This document shows positions 1 to 8,927 of a stretch of 26,657 bases of DNA, in pieces. Numbering within the stretch: the stretch's first letter is position 1; each line of letters starts with the position of its first letter. The DNA is taken from NCBI RefSeq assembly GCF_910583865.1, contig NZ_CAJTYX010000041.1:1-26657 (forward strand), written 5' to 3'. The DNA is from an uncultured Muribaculum sp. Lineage in GTDB: Bacteria; Bacteroidota; Bacteroidia; Bacteroidales; Muribaculaceae. Below the pieces are notes generated by a model. It worked only from the letters and a program-made list of their open reading frames with translations. It did not search any database and was not told the DNA's origin. The translations under genes and the position numbers were made by a program.

Positions 1-27
1 CGCCCATCTCTTTACTTTATATGCCCA

Positions 28-897
28 TCAATGCGACGACATAAAATCAGCCTCTATGAAGCGCGCCACGGCGTCGGTGTCGTTTGACCCTATTACTTCG
101 GAAGCCGCGGCTTTGACCTCGGGGAGTGCATTTCCCACAGCCACAGGAAGGTCGGCCACCCTGAGCAGGGGCAGGTCGTTGAGATTGTCGCCAAATGCCA
201 CTATGCGCGTAGCTCCCACCCTGCGGGCCACGCGCCTTACCACCGCACCCTTGTCGATGCCGCGCGCGAGAACCTCGATTATGCCGTAGCCCGGAATGGT
301 GCTGTCGGTGTAGGAACTTACCGCACAGTCGCCTGCGGCACGAAGCCGCTCGGCGACGGCGCGGGTGGCCTCCACCTCGCCGATGGCGAAATAGAGTATG
401 GTGCGCGGGAGCGAATCAGCCAGTCCCGCCGGGTCGTCGAAATAAAACCTTTTGAGGTCAAGCCCCCGGCGCAGGTCGGCGAACGACCTTTCGGCACGGC
501 TTACAGGCCCGTTATGGTATGCCGCGAGCAGACGTCGGTCGGGAGTTATCGTGTAGATGAACGGATGAAGCCCGTGCGACTCCATGATGTGCTTCACCCG
601 GCGCGCCGTATCGTCGTCGAGCAGCGTCAGGTCGTCATATTCACCCTTGACCGGATTCCACACGGCAGCACCGGTCATCGTGACGTAAGGCACACGGGTG
701 TGGCAATCGCGCATAAGCGGCACAACTGTGGCGGGAGTGCGCGCTGTAGCCACGGTGATGAGCGCGCCACGTCGGCTCAGGTCATGGATAAGTGTAGCGC
801 TCTCGGGGCTGACCTTGCTATACAGGTCGAGCAGCGTGCCGTCCATGTCGGTGACATAGAGCGTGCGACGCTGCCCGTAAGTATCATTCTTATGCAT
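28..897 (-). CDS. HAD-superfamily (Cof-type) phosphatase
   Basis: Predicted cytoplasmic HAD phosphatase of the Cof/class IIB type, which usually dephosphorylates sugar phosphates, nucleotides or flavin precursors; the substrate cannot be told from sequence. The 289-residue product carries motif I DMDGTLLD at about residues 17-24 (nucleophile and acid/base aspartates), a motif II threonine in the TVATART stretch near 50, and the C-terminal motif GDNLNDLPLL with its metal-binding aspartates. The cap domain sits between motifs II and IV, and the length is usual for the family. It begins 11 bases after the pfkA stop on the same strand, so it is probably translated from the pfkA transcript, and sugar-phosphate housekeeping would fit that partner. 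The assignment to the family is firm; the substrate is unknown. Confidence 0.9.
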   Translation of the reverse strand: MHKNDTYGQRRTLYVTDMDGTLLDLYSKVSPESATLIHDLSRRGALITVATARTPATVVPLMRDCHTRVPYVTMTGAAVWNPVKGEYDDLTLLDDDTARRVKHIMESHGLHPFIYTITPDRRLLAAYHNGPVSRAERSFADLRRGLDLKRFYFDDPAGLADSLPRTILYFAIGEVEATRAVAERLRAAGDCAVSSYTDSTIPGYGIIEVLARGIDKGAVVRRVARRVGATRIVAFGDNLNDLPLLRVADLPVAVGNALPEVKAAASEVIGSNDTDAVARFIEADFMSSH

Positions 898-908
898 GCC
901 GGCGTCGA

Positions 909-1889
909 TCAGATTGATAGTCGGCGCAGGGTATCGAGAAGATCGCGGTTGATAGGCTTGTCGTTCTTGATGGCCTTGGAGAATGGCACATAGACGATGT
1001 TGTCGTTAGAGATACCGATCATCACGTTGCGCTGGTCGTCGAGGAGGGCGTCGATGGCGGCGGCACCGAGGCGCGAGGCCAGGATGCGGTCGGCGGCAGT
1101 AGGTGATCCGCCACGCTGAAGATGGCCGAGAATCGACACACGCACGTCGTAGCCGGGATACTCGTTCTTCACGCGCTCGGCCAAAGCCATTGCACCGCCG
1201 GTGACGGGGCTTTCAGCCACAAGCACAATCGAGGAGTTCTTGCTCTTGCGGAATCCGTTCTGGATAAGTTCGGCAAGCTGGTCGACCTCTGTGGATATCT
1301 CCGGTATGATGGCGGCCTCGGCTCCGGAAGCTATCGCTCCGTTGAGGGCGAGGAATCCGGCATCGCGTCCCATCACCTCGATGAAGAAGAGGCGCTCGTG
1401 GCTCGTGGCCGTATCGCGTATCTTGTCGACACACTCCATGATGGTATTGAGGGCCGTGTCGTAGCCGATGGTCTTGTCAGTGCCGTAGAGGTCGTTGTCG
1501 ATAGTGCCGGGGAGGCCTATTATCGGGAAATTGAATTCAGTGGCGAAGATACGGGCGCCGGTCAGCGATCCGTCACCGCCGATCACCACCAGGGCGTCGA
1601 TGCCATGCTGGCGCAGGGTGTCGTAGGCGAGCTGACGGCCTTCGGGAGTCTGGAACTCCTTGCAACGGGCTGTCTTTAGTATAGTGCCGCCCATCTGTAT
1701 GATATTCGACACGTTCTGCGTCTTGAAGTCAACGATTTCGTTGGTGATAAGGCCGCGATAGCCACGATAGATACCCTTCACGGAGAAGCCGCTGAAAATC
1801 GCCGAGCGGGTCACTGCACGGATGGCGGCGTTCATGCCAGGCGCATCGCCTCCCGAGGTGAGTATGCCTATGGTCTTTATTGCTGACAT
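909..1889 (-). CDS. pfkA: ATP-dependent 6-phosphofructokinase
   Basis: Phosphorylates fructose 6-phosphate to fructose 1,6-bisphosphate, the committed step of glycolysis, in the cytoplasm. The 326-residue length matches bacterial PfkA. The N-terminal nucleotide loop SGGDAPGMNAAIRA (about 12-25) is present. GGDGS at 104-108 has the glycine associated with ATP rather than pyrophosphate use. PGTIDND at 127-133 supplies the catalytic aspartate (D131, matching E. coli D127). The MGRDAG substrate-binding segment follows at about 173. The ATG at 1889 gives a complete N-terminus, and a TAAATTTG box lies 40 bases upstream. It is the first gene of a probable two-gene unit with the HAD phosphatase. Nothing unusual was seen. 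Confidence 0.97.
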   Translation of the reverse strand: MSAIKTIGILTSGGDAPGMNAAIRAVTRSAIFSGFSVKGIYRGYRGLITNEIVDFKTQNVSNIIQMGGTILKTARCKEFQTPEGRQLAYDTLRQHGIDALVVIGGDGSLTGARIFATEFNFPIIGLPGTIDNDLYGTDKTIGYDTALNTIMECVDKIRDTATSHERLFFIEVMGRDAGFLALNGAIASGAEAAIIPEISTEVDQLAELIQNGFRKSKNSSIVLVAESPVTGGAMALAERVKNEYPGYDVRVSILGHLQRGGSPTAADRILASRLGAAAIDALLDDQRNVMIGISNDNIVYVPFSKAIKNDKPINRDLLDTLRRLSI

Positions 1890-1928
1890 GGCTGAATGAG
1901 TTTAGAAGTAATATTGGTCTTGAAAAGA

Positions 1929-1936
1929 CAAATTTA
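1929..1936 (-). promoter_or_regulatory. Candidate pfkA promoter -7 box
   Basis: On the minus strand the sequence reads TAAATTTG, matching the Bacteroidetes -7 consensus TAnnTTTG. It lies 40 bases before the pfkA ATG in an AT-rich intergenic stretch. I see no good TTTG -33 element at the usual spacing, so the call rests on the -7 box and its position. Confidence 0.5.
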
Positions 1937-2025
1937 ATAATCTTTTTCTACATTATATCCCGGCATGCGGTCGCATTAACATATTTTTATCCGCATGTGC
2001 ATGAAATGGCGGCCACGTCCTACAA

Positions 2026-3630
2026 TCAGAAGGGGGCGGGGGTGTCGGCGGGTCCGGCGAGGAAGTCGGCGGTGCCACCGGAGAGCGGGGTGGAGGGGGA
2101 TGTGAACGTGCCGGAAGGTTCAGCGCCGAATCCGCCGGCGTTGAGGCTCGACTCCACGGTTACAGGTGCGGCGGATGGGTCGAAGTCGTTCTCGCTCCAG
2201 TTCTCGAACCTGGCAAGACGCCCTTTGAAGCGCAGTTTCACCGTGTCGACGGAACCCGAGCGGTGTTTTGCCACGATGAACTCGGCCAGGCCGCGTATGT
2301 CGTGTCCCTCGGCGTCGACATCGCTCTTGGTGTAGTACTCCGGACGGTGTATGAAGCACACGATATCGGCATCCTGCTCTATGGCGCCCGACTCGCGGAG
2401 GTCGCTCAGCTGCGGGCGCTTGCTTCCGGCGTCACCCGCCTGACGGCTCTCCACCGAACGGTTGAGCTGCGACAGGGCCACTATCGGGATATTAAGTTCC
2501 TTGGCGAGCTGCTTGAGCGATCGCGATATCATGCTCACCTCCTGCTCGCGCGAGCCGAAACGCATTCCCGAGGCGTTCATCAGCTGGAGGTAGTCGATGA
2601 TGAGTATCTTCACGTTGTGCTCCCTGACGAGGCGGCGCGCCTTGGTGCGGAGCTCGAAGATGGAGAGCGACGGAGTATCGTCGATATATAGAGGAGCGCT
2701 GTAGAGGTGCTTGATACGCGTCATCAGCTGGTCCCACTGTATGCGCGTCAGTTTTCCCGACTTTATCAGCGAGCTTTCAAGCTCGCACACATTCGAGATG
2801 AGTCGGTTTACAAGCTGCAGGTTGGACATCTCAAGCGAGAATATCGCCACCGGGATGTTGTAGTTGACCGACATGTTCTTGGCCATCGAGAGCACGAACG
2901 CGGTCTTGCCCATGGCGGGACGGGCGGCGATAATGATGAGGTCGGAGTTCTGCCATCCGGAGGTGAGGTTGTCGAGGTCGTGATAGCCCGATTCGAGGCC
3001 CGAGAGACCCGACTCGCGGTTGGCGGCGGCCTGTATCTGCTTGATGGCCTCGGATATCACCGGGTCGATCTGCGTGACATCCTTCTTGACGTTGCGCTGC
3101 GAGATCTCGAACAGTCGACCCTCGGCTTCCTGGAGAAGGTCGTCGACGTCGTTGCTTTCGTCGAATGCCTTCCCTTCGATGCCGGCGGCAAACGAGATAA
3201 GCTCCCTGGCCAGATACTTCTGCGCCACGATGCGAGCATGGAACTCGACATGGGCGCCCGAGGCCACGCGTGATGTCAACTCGGAAATCACCACCGGGCC
3301 GCCCACCTCGGCGAGCGTGCCGTTGAGGCGCAGCTGCTCCACCACGGTGAGCATGTCGATAGGCTTCTGCGCCGCGCCGAGGCTCTGTATGGCCTCGTAG
3401 ATGCGCTGGTTGCGAGGCTCGTAGAAGCACTCCGGCTTCAGGATGTCGCAAACAGTAGTGTAAGCGTCCTTTTCAAGCATCAGCGCACCGAGCACAGCCT
3501 CTTCCACCTCCTTGTCCTGGGGCATGATACGGCCGCCGGTGTCATACATCGACTGGTGTTTGGGGGCATTGCGCCGGGGTCCGTTGTCCCGGTTGTTGCC
3601 ATATGGTGTCTCTAATGCTGGGTCGGGCAT
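2026..3630 (-). CDS. dnaB: Replicative DNA helicase DnaB
   Basis: Hexameric 5'-3' helicase that unwinds the replication fork and recruits primase. With the ATG at 3630 the product is 534 residues. The N-terminal primase-interacting domain begins near MPQDKEVEEAVLGALMLE (36-53). The RecA-like domain holds Walker A ARPAMGKT (236-243), the SLEMS segment (265-269), Walker B with IIDYLQL (344-350), and KHRSGS (455-460), which contains the likely arginine finger. The C-terminal 50 residues are a low-complexity tail rich in Pro, Gly and Ser. A TTG 33 bases upstream would add 11 residues, but it lies inside the predicted -7 promoter box, so I reject it as the start. No intein is present. The gene is transcribed divergently from the GH92 gene. 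Confidence 0.97.
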   Translation of the reverse strand: MPDPALETPYGNNRDNGPRRNAPKHQSMYDTGGRIMPQDKEVEEAVLGALMLEKDAYTTVCDILKPECFYEPRNQRIYEAIQSLGAAQKPIDMLTVVEQLRLNGTLAEVGGPVVISELTSRVASGAHVEFHARIVAQKYLARELISFAAGIEGKAFDESNDVDDLLQEAEGRLFEISQRNVKKDVTQIDPVISEAIKQIQAAANRESGLSGLESGYHDLDNLTSGWQNSDLIIIAARPAMGKTAFVLSMAKNMSVNYNIPVAIFSLEMSNLQLVNRLISNVCELESSLIKSGKLTRIQWDQLMTRIKHLYSAPLYIDDTPSLSIFELRTKARRLVREHNVKILIIDYLQLMNASGMRFGSREQEVSMISRSLKQLAKELNIPIVALSQLNRSVESRQAGDAGSKRPQLSDLRESGAIEQDADIVCFIHRPEYYTKSDVDAEGHDIRGLAEFIVAKHRSGSVDTVKLRFKGRLARFENWSENDFDPSAAPVTVESSLNAGGFGAEPSGTFTSPSTPLSGGTADFLAGPADTPAPF

Positions 3631-3660
3631 GATTATCTGTAGTATATTGTTACCGGGGAG

Positions 3661-3668
3661 CAAATTTA
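3661..3668 (-). promoter_or_regulatory. dnaB: dnaB promoter -7 box
   Basis: The minus strand reads TAAATTTG, a perfect TAnnTTTG box, 30 bases upstream of the chosen dnaB ATG. The -33 region is AT-rich but lacks a clear TTTG. The box overlaps the alternative TTG codon and therefore decides the dnaB start. Confidence 0.6.
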
Positions 3669-3682
3669 CAAAATTAATTTCG

Positions 3683-3690
3683 TAACTTTG
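3683..3690 (+). promoter_or_regulatory. GH92 gene promoter -7 box
   Basis: The plus strand reads TAACTTTG, matching TAnnTTTG, 78 bases upstream of the GTG start of the mannosidase gene. Only 14 bases separate it from the oppositely oriented dnaB box, so the two promoters cannot easily be occupied together. No convincing -33 element is seen. Confidence 0.5.
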
Positions 3691-3768
3691 GCTACCGCCA
3701 CTGATACCAACGTCAGGGAATGCTTAAATTAAATATCTCTATCCATTGAAATAATCAATCCATACCAC

Positions 3769-6024
3769 GTGAAAAAATATTCATTCATCCTGCCCGTGGC
3801 GACGCTATGCCTCGCCACGGCATGCAATTCCGCTTCTGACAAACCCCTGCTTAACGACGAGGTGAAATATGTGGATCCGTTCATCGGCACGGGATTCCAC
3901 GGCCACACGTTCCCGGGCGCCACACGCCCGTTCGCAATGGTACAGGTAAGTCCCGACACCCACATAATGGGATGGGACGCGAGCAGCGGATACCATTACG
4001 ACGACAACGAAATCTATGGCTTCAGCCACACACACCTTTCGGGCACCGGCATCGGCGACCTCGGCGATGTGGCCCTCCTCCCCTACTCCGGCACCGACTC
4101 GATAAAGCCGGTGGCCACGTTCAAAAAGGAGACCGAGAAGGCTTCGCCGGGCTACTATGCCGTGCGGCTCGACAACTTCGGCATCGACGTGGAACTGACA
4201 AGCACCGACCGCGTGGGATTCCACAAGTACGTCTACACCGACACCGCCGACCGCCGTGTGATGCTCGACCTGGGCCACATACTGCAGCCCAACTGGGGCC
4301 ACAAGCTCGTGGGCAACGACTATGCCGTGGTCAACGACTCGACGGTGGAGGGCACAGTGCGCACGCAGGGATGGGCGCAGTACCACGACGTGTCCTACCG
4401 CATCACCTTCTCCGAGCCGGTCGAGAGCGAGGTACGCTACATCGACGGCAAGACCTCTGCCGATATACCGGCCGTCATACATACCGACCGCGACCTGAAA
4501 CTCCACTACCGCTTCGCCCCCGCCGACCGTCCGCTCTACGTAAAGGTAGGCATCTCCATGGTCGACCCCGAAGGAGCCGGAAAGAACCTCGCCGAGGAAC
4601 TTCCGGGATGGGACTTCGTGGCCACACGCGAAGAGTCGTCGGAGATATGGAACAAGGCCCTCTCGGCAATCGAGATACAGGCCGACTCGACCGTGATGGT
4701 CAACTTCTACACCGCGCTCTACCATACCATGATCGCGCCGTTCGCCTACCAGGACGTCGATGGCCGCTACCGTGGCATGGACAAGATGGTCCACCAGGCC
4801 GAGGAGGGGTATGTCAATTACTCCGTGTTCTCGCTCTGGGACACTTTCCGTGCGTTCCAGCCACTGATGACCATCATCGAGCCTGAACTGGCCGCCGACT
4901 GGGGCAAAGTGCTCGTCAAGGGCTACAAGGAGGGAGGAATCCTCCCGAAGTGGCCCATCGGGTCGAGCTATACCGGCTGCATGGTGGGCTACCCTGCGGT
5001 GGCCGTGCTTGCCGACCTCTCCTGCAAGGGTCTCGCCGACAGCACCGACCTCAAGTCATGGGCCGAAGCAGCGGCAGCATCGTCGGTCTACCGCCCCGAC
5101 CTGGCAGAGAAGTTCAAGGGCACGCGCGAACTCGACCTCATCACCATGCACCCGTATTATAAGGAGAAGTACGGATTCGTTCCCGCCGACTCGGTACCCG
5201 AATCTGTGTCGTGGGGCGTTGAGATGGCCTACGAGGACTGGTGCGTGTCGCAGCTCGCCGCAAAAGCCGGCATGGACTCGCTGGCGAAGGCTTACGCCGC
5301 CAAGGGCGACTACTACAAGCGCTATCTCGACCCTGAGACGAAGATGATGCGTCCGGTGATGGGCGACGGCTCGTTCCGCACACCTTTCAACCCGCGTTAC
5401 TCTGCACACATGAAGAGCGACTACACAGAGGGGAACGCCTTCCAATGGAGCTTCTTCGCCCCTCACGACATGGACAACTTCATCGAGGCTATCGGAGGAC
5501 GTCAGGAGCTGGAGGCACGCCTCGACACGCTCTTCACCACCTCGTCGCAGATCGACGGCGCGGAGGCATCCAACGATATCACAGGCCTGATCGGTCAGTA
5601 TGCCCACGGCAACGAGCCGAGCCACCACATGGCATACCTCTACAACTGGACCGGTTCGCCATGGAAGGGCCAGGAGCGCCTTGACTACATCATGCGCGAG
5701 TTCTACACCAACGCCCCCGACGGCATAATCGGCAACGAGGATTGCGGCCAGATGTCGGCATGGTACGTGATGAGCGCCCTCGGACTCTACCAGGTTGCGC
5801 CGGGCATACCGGTCTACACCATAGGACGCCCGATTGTCGACCGTGCCGTGGTAAAGGCGCAGCACGCCCCGTTCGAGATAACAGTCAAGGACAACTCCCC
5901 TGCCAACAAATATGTCAAGCGCGTGCTTCTCAACGGCAGGCAGCTCGACACGCCGTTCATCACCCACGACGATATAGCGCGCGGCGGCACACTCGTGTTC
6001 GAGATGACATCCGAACGCCCCTGA
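3769..6024 (+). CDS. GH92 alpha-mannosidase, lipoprotein
   Basis: Predicted exo-acting, calcium-dependent alpha-mannosidase of glycoside hydrolase family 92, acting on mannose-rich N-glycans or yeast mannan. The start is GTG. The N-terminus has a lipoprotein signal ending LATAC, with C19 as the likely lipidated residue. Family signatures are present in order: YVDPFIGTG...HTFPGA (34-51), the SLWDTFRAFQPL segment, YTEGNAFQWSFFAPHD with E554 as the probable catalytic acid, GNEPSHHMAYLYNW, and GNEDCGQMSAWYVMSALGLY (from 655). The 751-residue length is normal for the family. No SusC/SusD pair or regulator is nearby, so it is not in an obvious polysaccharide utilisation locus. The exact linkage (1,2, 1,3 or 1,4) cannot be read from sequence. 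Confidence 0.93.
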   Translation: MKKYSFILPVATLCLATACNSASDKPLLNDEVKYVDPFIGTGFHGHTFPGATRPFAMVQVSPDTHIMGWDASSGYHYDDNEIYGFSHTHLSGTGIGDLGDVALLPYSGTDSIKPVATFKKETEKASPGYYAVRLDNFGIDVELTSTDRVGFHKYVYTDTADRRVMLDLGHILQPNWGHKLVGNDYAVVNDSTVEGTVRTQGWAQYHDVSYRITFSEPVESEVRYIDGKTSADIPAVIHTDRDLKLHYRFAPADRPLYVKVGISMVDPEGAGKNLAEELPGWDFVATREESSEIWNKALSAIEIQADSTVMVNFYTALYHTMIAPFAYQDVDGRYRGMDKMVHQAEEGYVNYSVFSLWDTFRAFQPLMTIIEPELAADWGKVLVKGYKEGGILPKWPIGSSYTGCMVGYPAVAVLADLSCKGLADSTDLKSWAEAAAASSVYRPDLAEKFKGTRELDLITMHPYYKEKYGFVPADSVPESVSWGVEMAYEDWCVSQLAAKAGMDSLAKAYAAKGDYYKRYLDPETKMMRPVMGDGSFRTPFNPRYSAHMKSDYTEGNAFQWSFFAPHDMDNFIEAIGGRQELEARLDTLFTTSSQIDGAEASNDITGLIGQYAHGNEPSHHMAYLYNWTGSPWKGQERLDYIMREFYTNAPDGIIGNEDCGQMSAWYVMSALGLYQVAPGIPVYTIGRPIVDRAVVKAQHAPFEITVKDNSPANKYVKRVLLNGRQLDTPFITHDDIARGGTLVFEMTSERP

Positions 6025-6041
6025 CATGGCCATCACATTTT

Positions 6042-6073
6042 TTTGGTCAATGCAGGAAATATCGGTACATTTG
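6042..6073 (+). promoter_or_regulatory. Canonical Bacteroidetes promoter of ferritin
   Basis: TTTG (6042-6045), a 20-base spacer, then TACATTTG (6066-6073) matches the Bacteroidetes -33/-7 promoter closely. The -33 element sits in a run of seven T. The ferritin ATG lies 37 bases downstream of the -7 box, and the whole element lies just after the GH92 stop, so ferritin has its own transcript. Confidence 0.8.
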
Positions 6074-6109
6074 CACCTCTGAAAGTTTAACATCTTAATT
6101 TTAATCGTT

Positions 6110-6631
6110 ATGCTTAGCCAAAAGTTACAGGACGCTATAAACGAGCAGATTAACGCCGAGTTGTGGTCGGCCTACCTCTATCTGGCAATGTCGCTCGACG
6201 CCGAGTCGAAAGGCCACAGCGGAGTAGCCAACTGGTTCTACATCCAGTTCAAGGAGGAGCAGGACCACGCACGTATATTCATGAACTATCTCAGCTCGCG
6301 CGACGTGAAGGTGGTACTGAAGCCCATTGCTGAAGTCCCCGCCACATGGCCTGCCGTAATCGACATGTTCCGCCAGACCCTCGACCACGAGCGCAAGGTG
6401 ACCGGCATGATCAACAACCTCGCCGCCATCGCCAAGGCCGACAACGACTTCGCTTCCGTCAACCGCCTCGTATGGTTCATCGACGAGCAGATCGAGGAAG
6501 AGGAGAACGCACGCAACCTCATCCAGGCCACAGAGGCAGTGGAGGACAACAAGTACGGCATGTACATGCTCGACAAGGAGCTTGCCGCACGCACCTACAC
6601 CACCCCCTCGCCCCTCGCCACCGCCGAGTAA
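6110..6631 (+). CDS. ftnA: Bacterial non-haem ferritin
   Basis: Iron-storage ferritin that oxidises Fe(II) at a di-iron centre and stores ferric mineral inside a 24-mer cytoplasmic shell. The 173-residue product aligns residue for residue with the bacterial FtnA ferroxidase ligands: E17 (in NAELWSAY), E50 and H53 (in KEEQDHA), E94 (in LDHERKV) and Q127 (in DEQIEEE). The methionine needed for a bacterioferritin haem site is not evident, so FtnA is preferred over Bfr. It has its own strong promoter and is followed by a 13-bp hairpin, so it is probably monocistronic. No Fur or OxyR site can be named from sequence. Confidence 0.95.
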   Translation: MLSQKLQDAINEQINAELWSAYLYLAMSLDAESKGHSGVANWFYIQFKEEQDHARIFMNYLSSRDVKVVLKPIAEVPATWPAVIDMFRQTLDHERKVTGMINNLAAIAKADNDFASVNRLVWFIDEQIEEEENARNLIQATEAVEDNKYGMYMLDKELAARTYTTPSPLATAE

Positions 6632-6658
6632 TCATCCCGACAGCGACAGACTCATATA

Positions 6659-6702
6659 GACGGCGACCGCACGCTCCCCGACAGGGACATGCGGTCGCCG
6701 TC
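6659..6702 (+). terminator. 13-bp hairpin downstream of ferritin
   Basis: A perfect 13-bp inverted repeat, GACGGCGACCGCA (6659-6671) and its complement (6690-6702), encloses an 18-base loop that itself has a TCCC/GGGA mini-stem. It lies 28 bases after the ferritin stop. There is no clear T run after it, so it may be an RNA-stabilising 3' end or a factor-assisted terminator rather than a textbook intrinsic one. Confidence 0.6.
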
Positions 6703-6739
6703 GGCATAATATCCACCCTGCGCGCGCGTTACTAATTAT

Positions 6740-8722
6740 ATGAAGCATGTCAATATATTATACCGATATATAGCCGCAGCGCTATGCGCCGGCATACTGT
6801 GGAGCTGCGGGGGTGCCAAGCTCGCCGTGGCCGACGAGCAGATGGAGCGCGGGGAGTACTACGACGCGTCGCGCACCTACCGCGCCGTCTACAACAAGCT
6901 CAAGAAGCGCGAGGAGCGCCCGCTGCGCGGCGAAGTGGCCTACAAGATGGGCCTCTGCTACCGCAAGCTCAACATGAGCGCACGTGCATCCGCCGCTTTC
7001 CAGAATGCCGTGCGCTACGCCTACCCCGACTCGCTCACACAACTCTACCTCGCCCAGTCATTGCAGGCCGAGGGACGCTACCGCGACGCTATCACCGCCT
7101 ACCAGGAATATCTCGCCACCGACCCTAAGGATGCCGAGACGGCTGAGACCGGAATAGCCGGCTGCCGCAAGGGGATGGGCGCGAAAGCCACCCCCACGCG
7201 CTATATCGTAAAGCAGGCGAAGCTGTTCAATTCGCGCCGTGCCGACTTCTCTCCGATGTTCGCCGGCGCCGACCACGACGTGCTCTACTTCACCACCACC
7301 AACGAGAAGGTGACCGGAGACCGGCGCAGCGAGATCACCGGTATGAAGAAGGGCGACATATGGGTGGCGCGCAAGAACGAGCAGGGCCAGTGGCAACGAC
7401 CGGAAGCCGTAGAGGGTGAACTCAACTCCGAGCACGACGAAGGCATCGTGTCGTTCACCCCCGACGGGGGCACGATGTACCTCACCCGCGCGCGCCGCGA
7501 GCCTAACGCCCACACCGGGGTGGAGATCTATACCTCGCAGCGTTCCGACGCCAAATGGAGCGCCCCGGTGAAGTTCGAGATCACCGCCGACACGCTGTCG
7601 AGCTACGGGCATCCGGCGGTGTCGCCCGACGGCGACTGGCTCATCTTCGCCTCCGACATGCCCGGAGGAATGGGTGGGCTCGACCTCTGGCGCATCAACC
7701 TCAAGGACCGCGTAGGCTCGCTGGAAAACCTCGGCGAATTCATCAACACGCCCGGCGACGAGTGCTTCCCCTACATGCGCTCCGACAGCGTTATCTACTT
7801 CGCCTCCGACGGCCATGCCGGTCTCGGAGGACTCGACCTTTTCAGGGCGGAGCAGACACCATCCGGAGGATGGAACGTCACCAACATGGGCTATCCCGTC
7901 AACTCGTCGTCCGATGACTTCGGCATAACCTTCGGCGAGGGGGAGAGCGGCTATTTCAGCAGCAACCGCACCGACGGACGCGGCTACGACCATATCTACT
8001 CGTTCCTGCTCCCCGACCTGAAGATCAACATCTCCGGCATGGTGCTCGACAAGGACGAGGAACCGGTGCCGAACTCCGTGATACGCATCGTGGGCGACGA
8101 CGGCTCCAACCAGAAAGCCACAGGTAAGGCCGATGGCAGCTTCTCGTTCCCGTTGCAGCGTGGTGTGCGCTACGTGATGCTCGCCGGCGCCAAGGGCTAC
8201 CTTAACGCCAAGCAGGAGTTCCGGGCCGACACCGCCGAGGTCGATGCCGAATATGGCGTAGACTTCATCCTCGCGTCCATCAACAAGCCCAACGTGGTCG
8301 ACAACATCTTCTACGACTTCGACAAGGCCACGCTGCGCCCCGAGTCAAAGACCGCCCTCGACTCCATCGTACAGGTGCTCCGCGACAACCCAAACGTCAC
8401 TATTGAGATGGCGTCGCACACCGACCGCTGGGGTACCGAGGAATACAACCAGCGCCTCTCGCAGCGACGCGCCCAGTCGGTCATCGACTACCTCATCGCC
8501 GCCGGCATACGCCCCGAACGCCTATCCCCGCAAGGCTATGGCGAATCGCACCCCAAGACCATCACCAAGCGCCTCGCCCGCCAGTATCCCCAGTTCAAGG
8601 AAGGCGACATCCTCACCGAAGAATTCATCCTCACCCTCCCCGAAGCCGACCAGGAAGTCGCCGACCAGATCAACCGCCGCACCGAGTTCCAGGTCCTCTC
8701 CATCGACTATAACATTTTTTAG
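6740..8722 (+). CDS. PorE-like TPR/beta-propeller/OmpA lipoprotein
   Basis: Predicted peptidoglycan-binding outer-membrane lipoprotein of 660 residues. Order of parts: lipoprotein signal with C23 (ILWSC); TPR-like helical repeats at about 28-150; a PD40/WD40-like beta-propeller at about 165-430 with repeated DVLYFTTT, GTMYLTRA, DWLIFASDMPGGMGGLDLW and VIYFASDGHAGLGGLDLF blades; a carboxypeptidase-regulatory-like domain at about 433-505 (ISGMVLDKDEEPVPN); and a C-terminal OmpA-like domain from about 515 with FYDFDKATLRP. D562 (SHTD) and R577 (QRRAQSV) are the expected peptidoglycan-contacting residues. This order is that of PorE of the type IX secretion system in Porphyromonas. No other por gene is nearby, so a role in secretion is inference; a general gliding or envelope-anchoring protein is the alternative. 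Confidence 0.85.
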   Translation: MKHVNILYRYIAAALCAGILWSCGGAKLAVADEQMERGEYYDASRTYRAVYNKLKKREERPLRGEVAYKMGLCYRKLNMSARASAAFQNAVRYAYPDSLTQLYLAQSLQAEGRYRDAITAYQEYLATDPKDAETAETGIAGCRKGMGAKATPTRYIVKQAKLFNSRRADFSPMFAGADHDVLYFTTTNEKVTGDRRSEITGMKKGDIWVARKNEQGQWQRPEAVEGELNSEHDEGIVSFTPDGGTMYLTRARREPNAHTGVEIYTSQRSDAKWSAPVKFEITADTLSSYGHPAVSPDGDWLIFASDMPGGMGGLDLWRINLKDRVGSLENLGEFINTPGDECFPYMRSDSVIYFASDGHAGLGGLDLFRAEQTPSGGWNVTNMGYPVNSSSDDFGITFGEGESGYFSSNRTDGRGYDHIYSFLLPDLKINISGMVLDKDEEPVPNSVIRIVGDDGSNQKATGKADGSFSFPLQRGVRYVMLAGAKGYLNAKQEFRADTAEVDAEYGVDFILASINKPNVVDNIFYDFDKATLRPESKTALDSIVQVLRDNPNVTIEMASHTDRWGTEEYNQRLSQRRAQSVIDYLIAAGIRPERLSPQGYGESHPKTITKRLARQYPQFKEGDILTEEFILTLPEADQEVADQINRRTEFQVLSIDYNIF

Positions 8723-8730
8723 AGAAAGCG

Positions 8731-8919
8731 GTTAAGGACAATAACGAGAATAAGGAGATTAAGGAGGTTAAGGCCATTAAAGTCATCAAGGTCATTAACG
8801 TCATTAACGCCTCTACTCCGCCGGCCCTCCCTACTGTCCTTATTGTCCCTAACCTCCTTACTCTCCTTATTCTCCCCATTTTCCTTATCTTCCCTATTCT
8901 CCCTAATCTCTTTAATCCC
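8731..8919. repeat. 9-base periodic palindromic array, left copy
   Basis: The stretch reads as 21 consecutive 9-base units without a break in register. The first nine units are purine-rich with the pattern nnTAAnGnn, for example ATTAAGGAG and GTTAAGGCC. Two GC-rich apex units follow (8812-8829). The last ten are pyrimidine-rich, such as CTTATTCTC and CCTAATCTC. The two halves are imperfect complements, so either strand could fold into a long hairpin with its tip near 8812-8829. It begins 8 bases after the preceding stop and ends 8 bases before the four-helix-bundle ATG. It is not a CRISPR: there are no spacers and the period is far too short. Confidence 0.85.
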
Positions 8920-8927
8920 CAATCTGC

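Noticed and set aside
3769..6024. A polysaccharide utilisation locus around GH92 or around the heparinase-family lyase
   Set aside because: No SusC/SusD pair, hybrid two-component regulator, ECF sigma/anti-sigma pair or sulfatase is found in the window near either gene.
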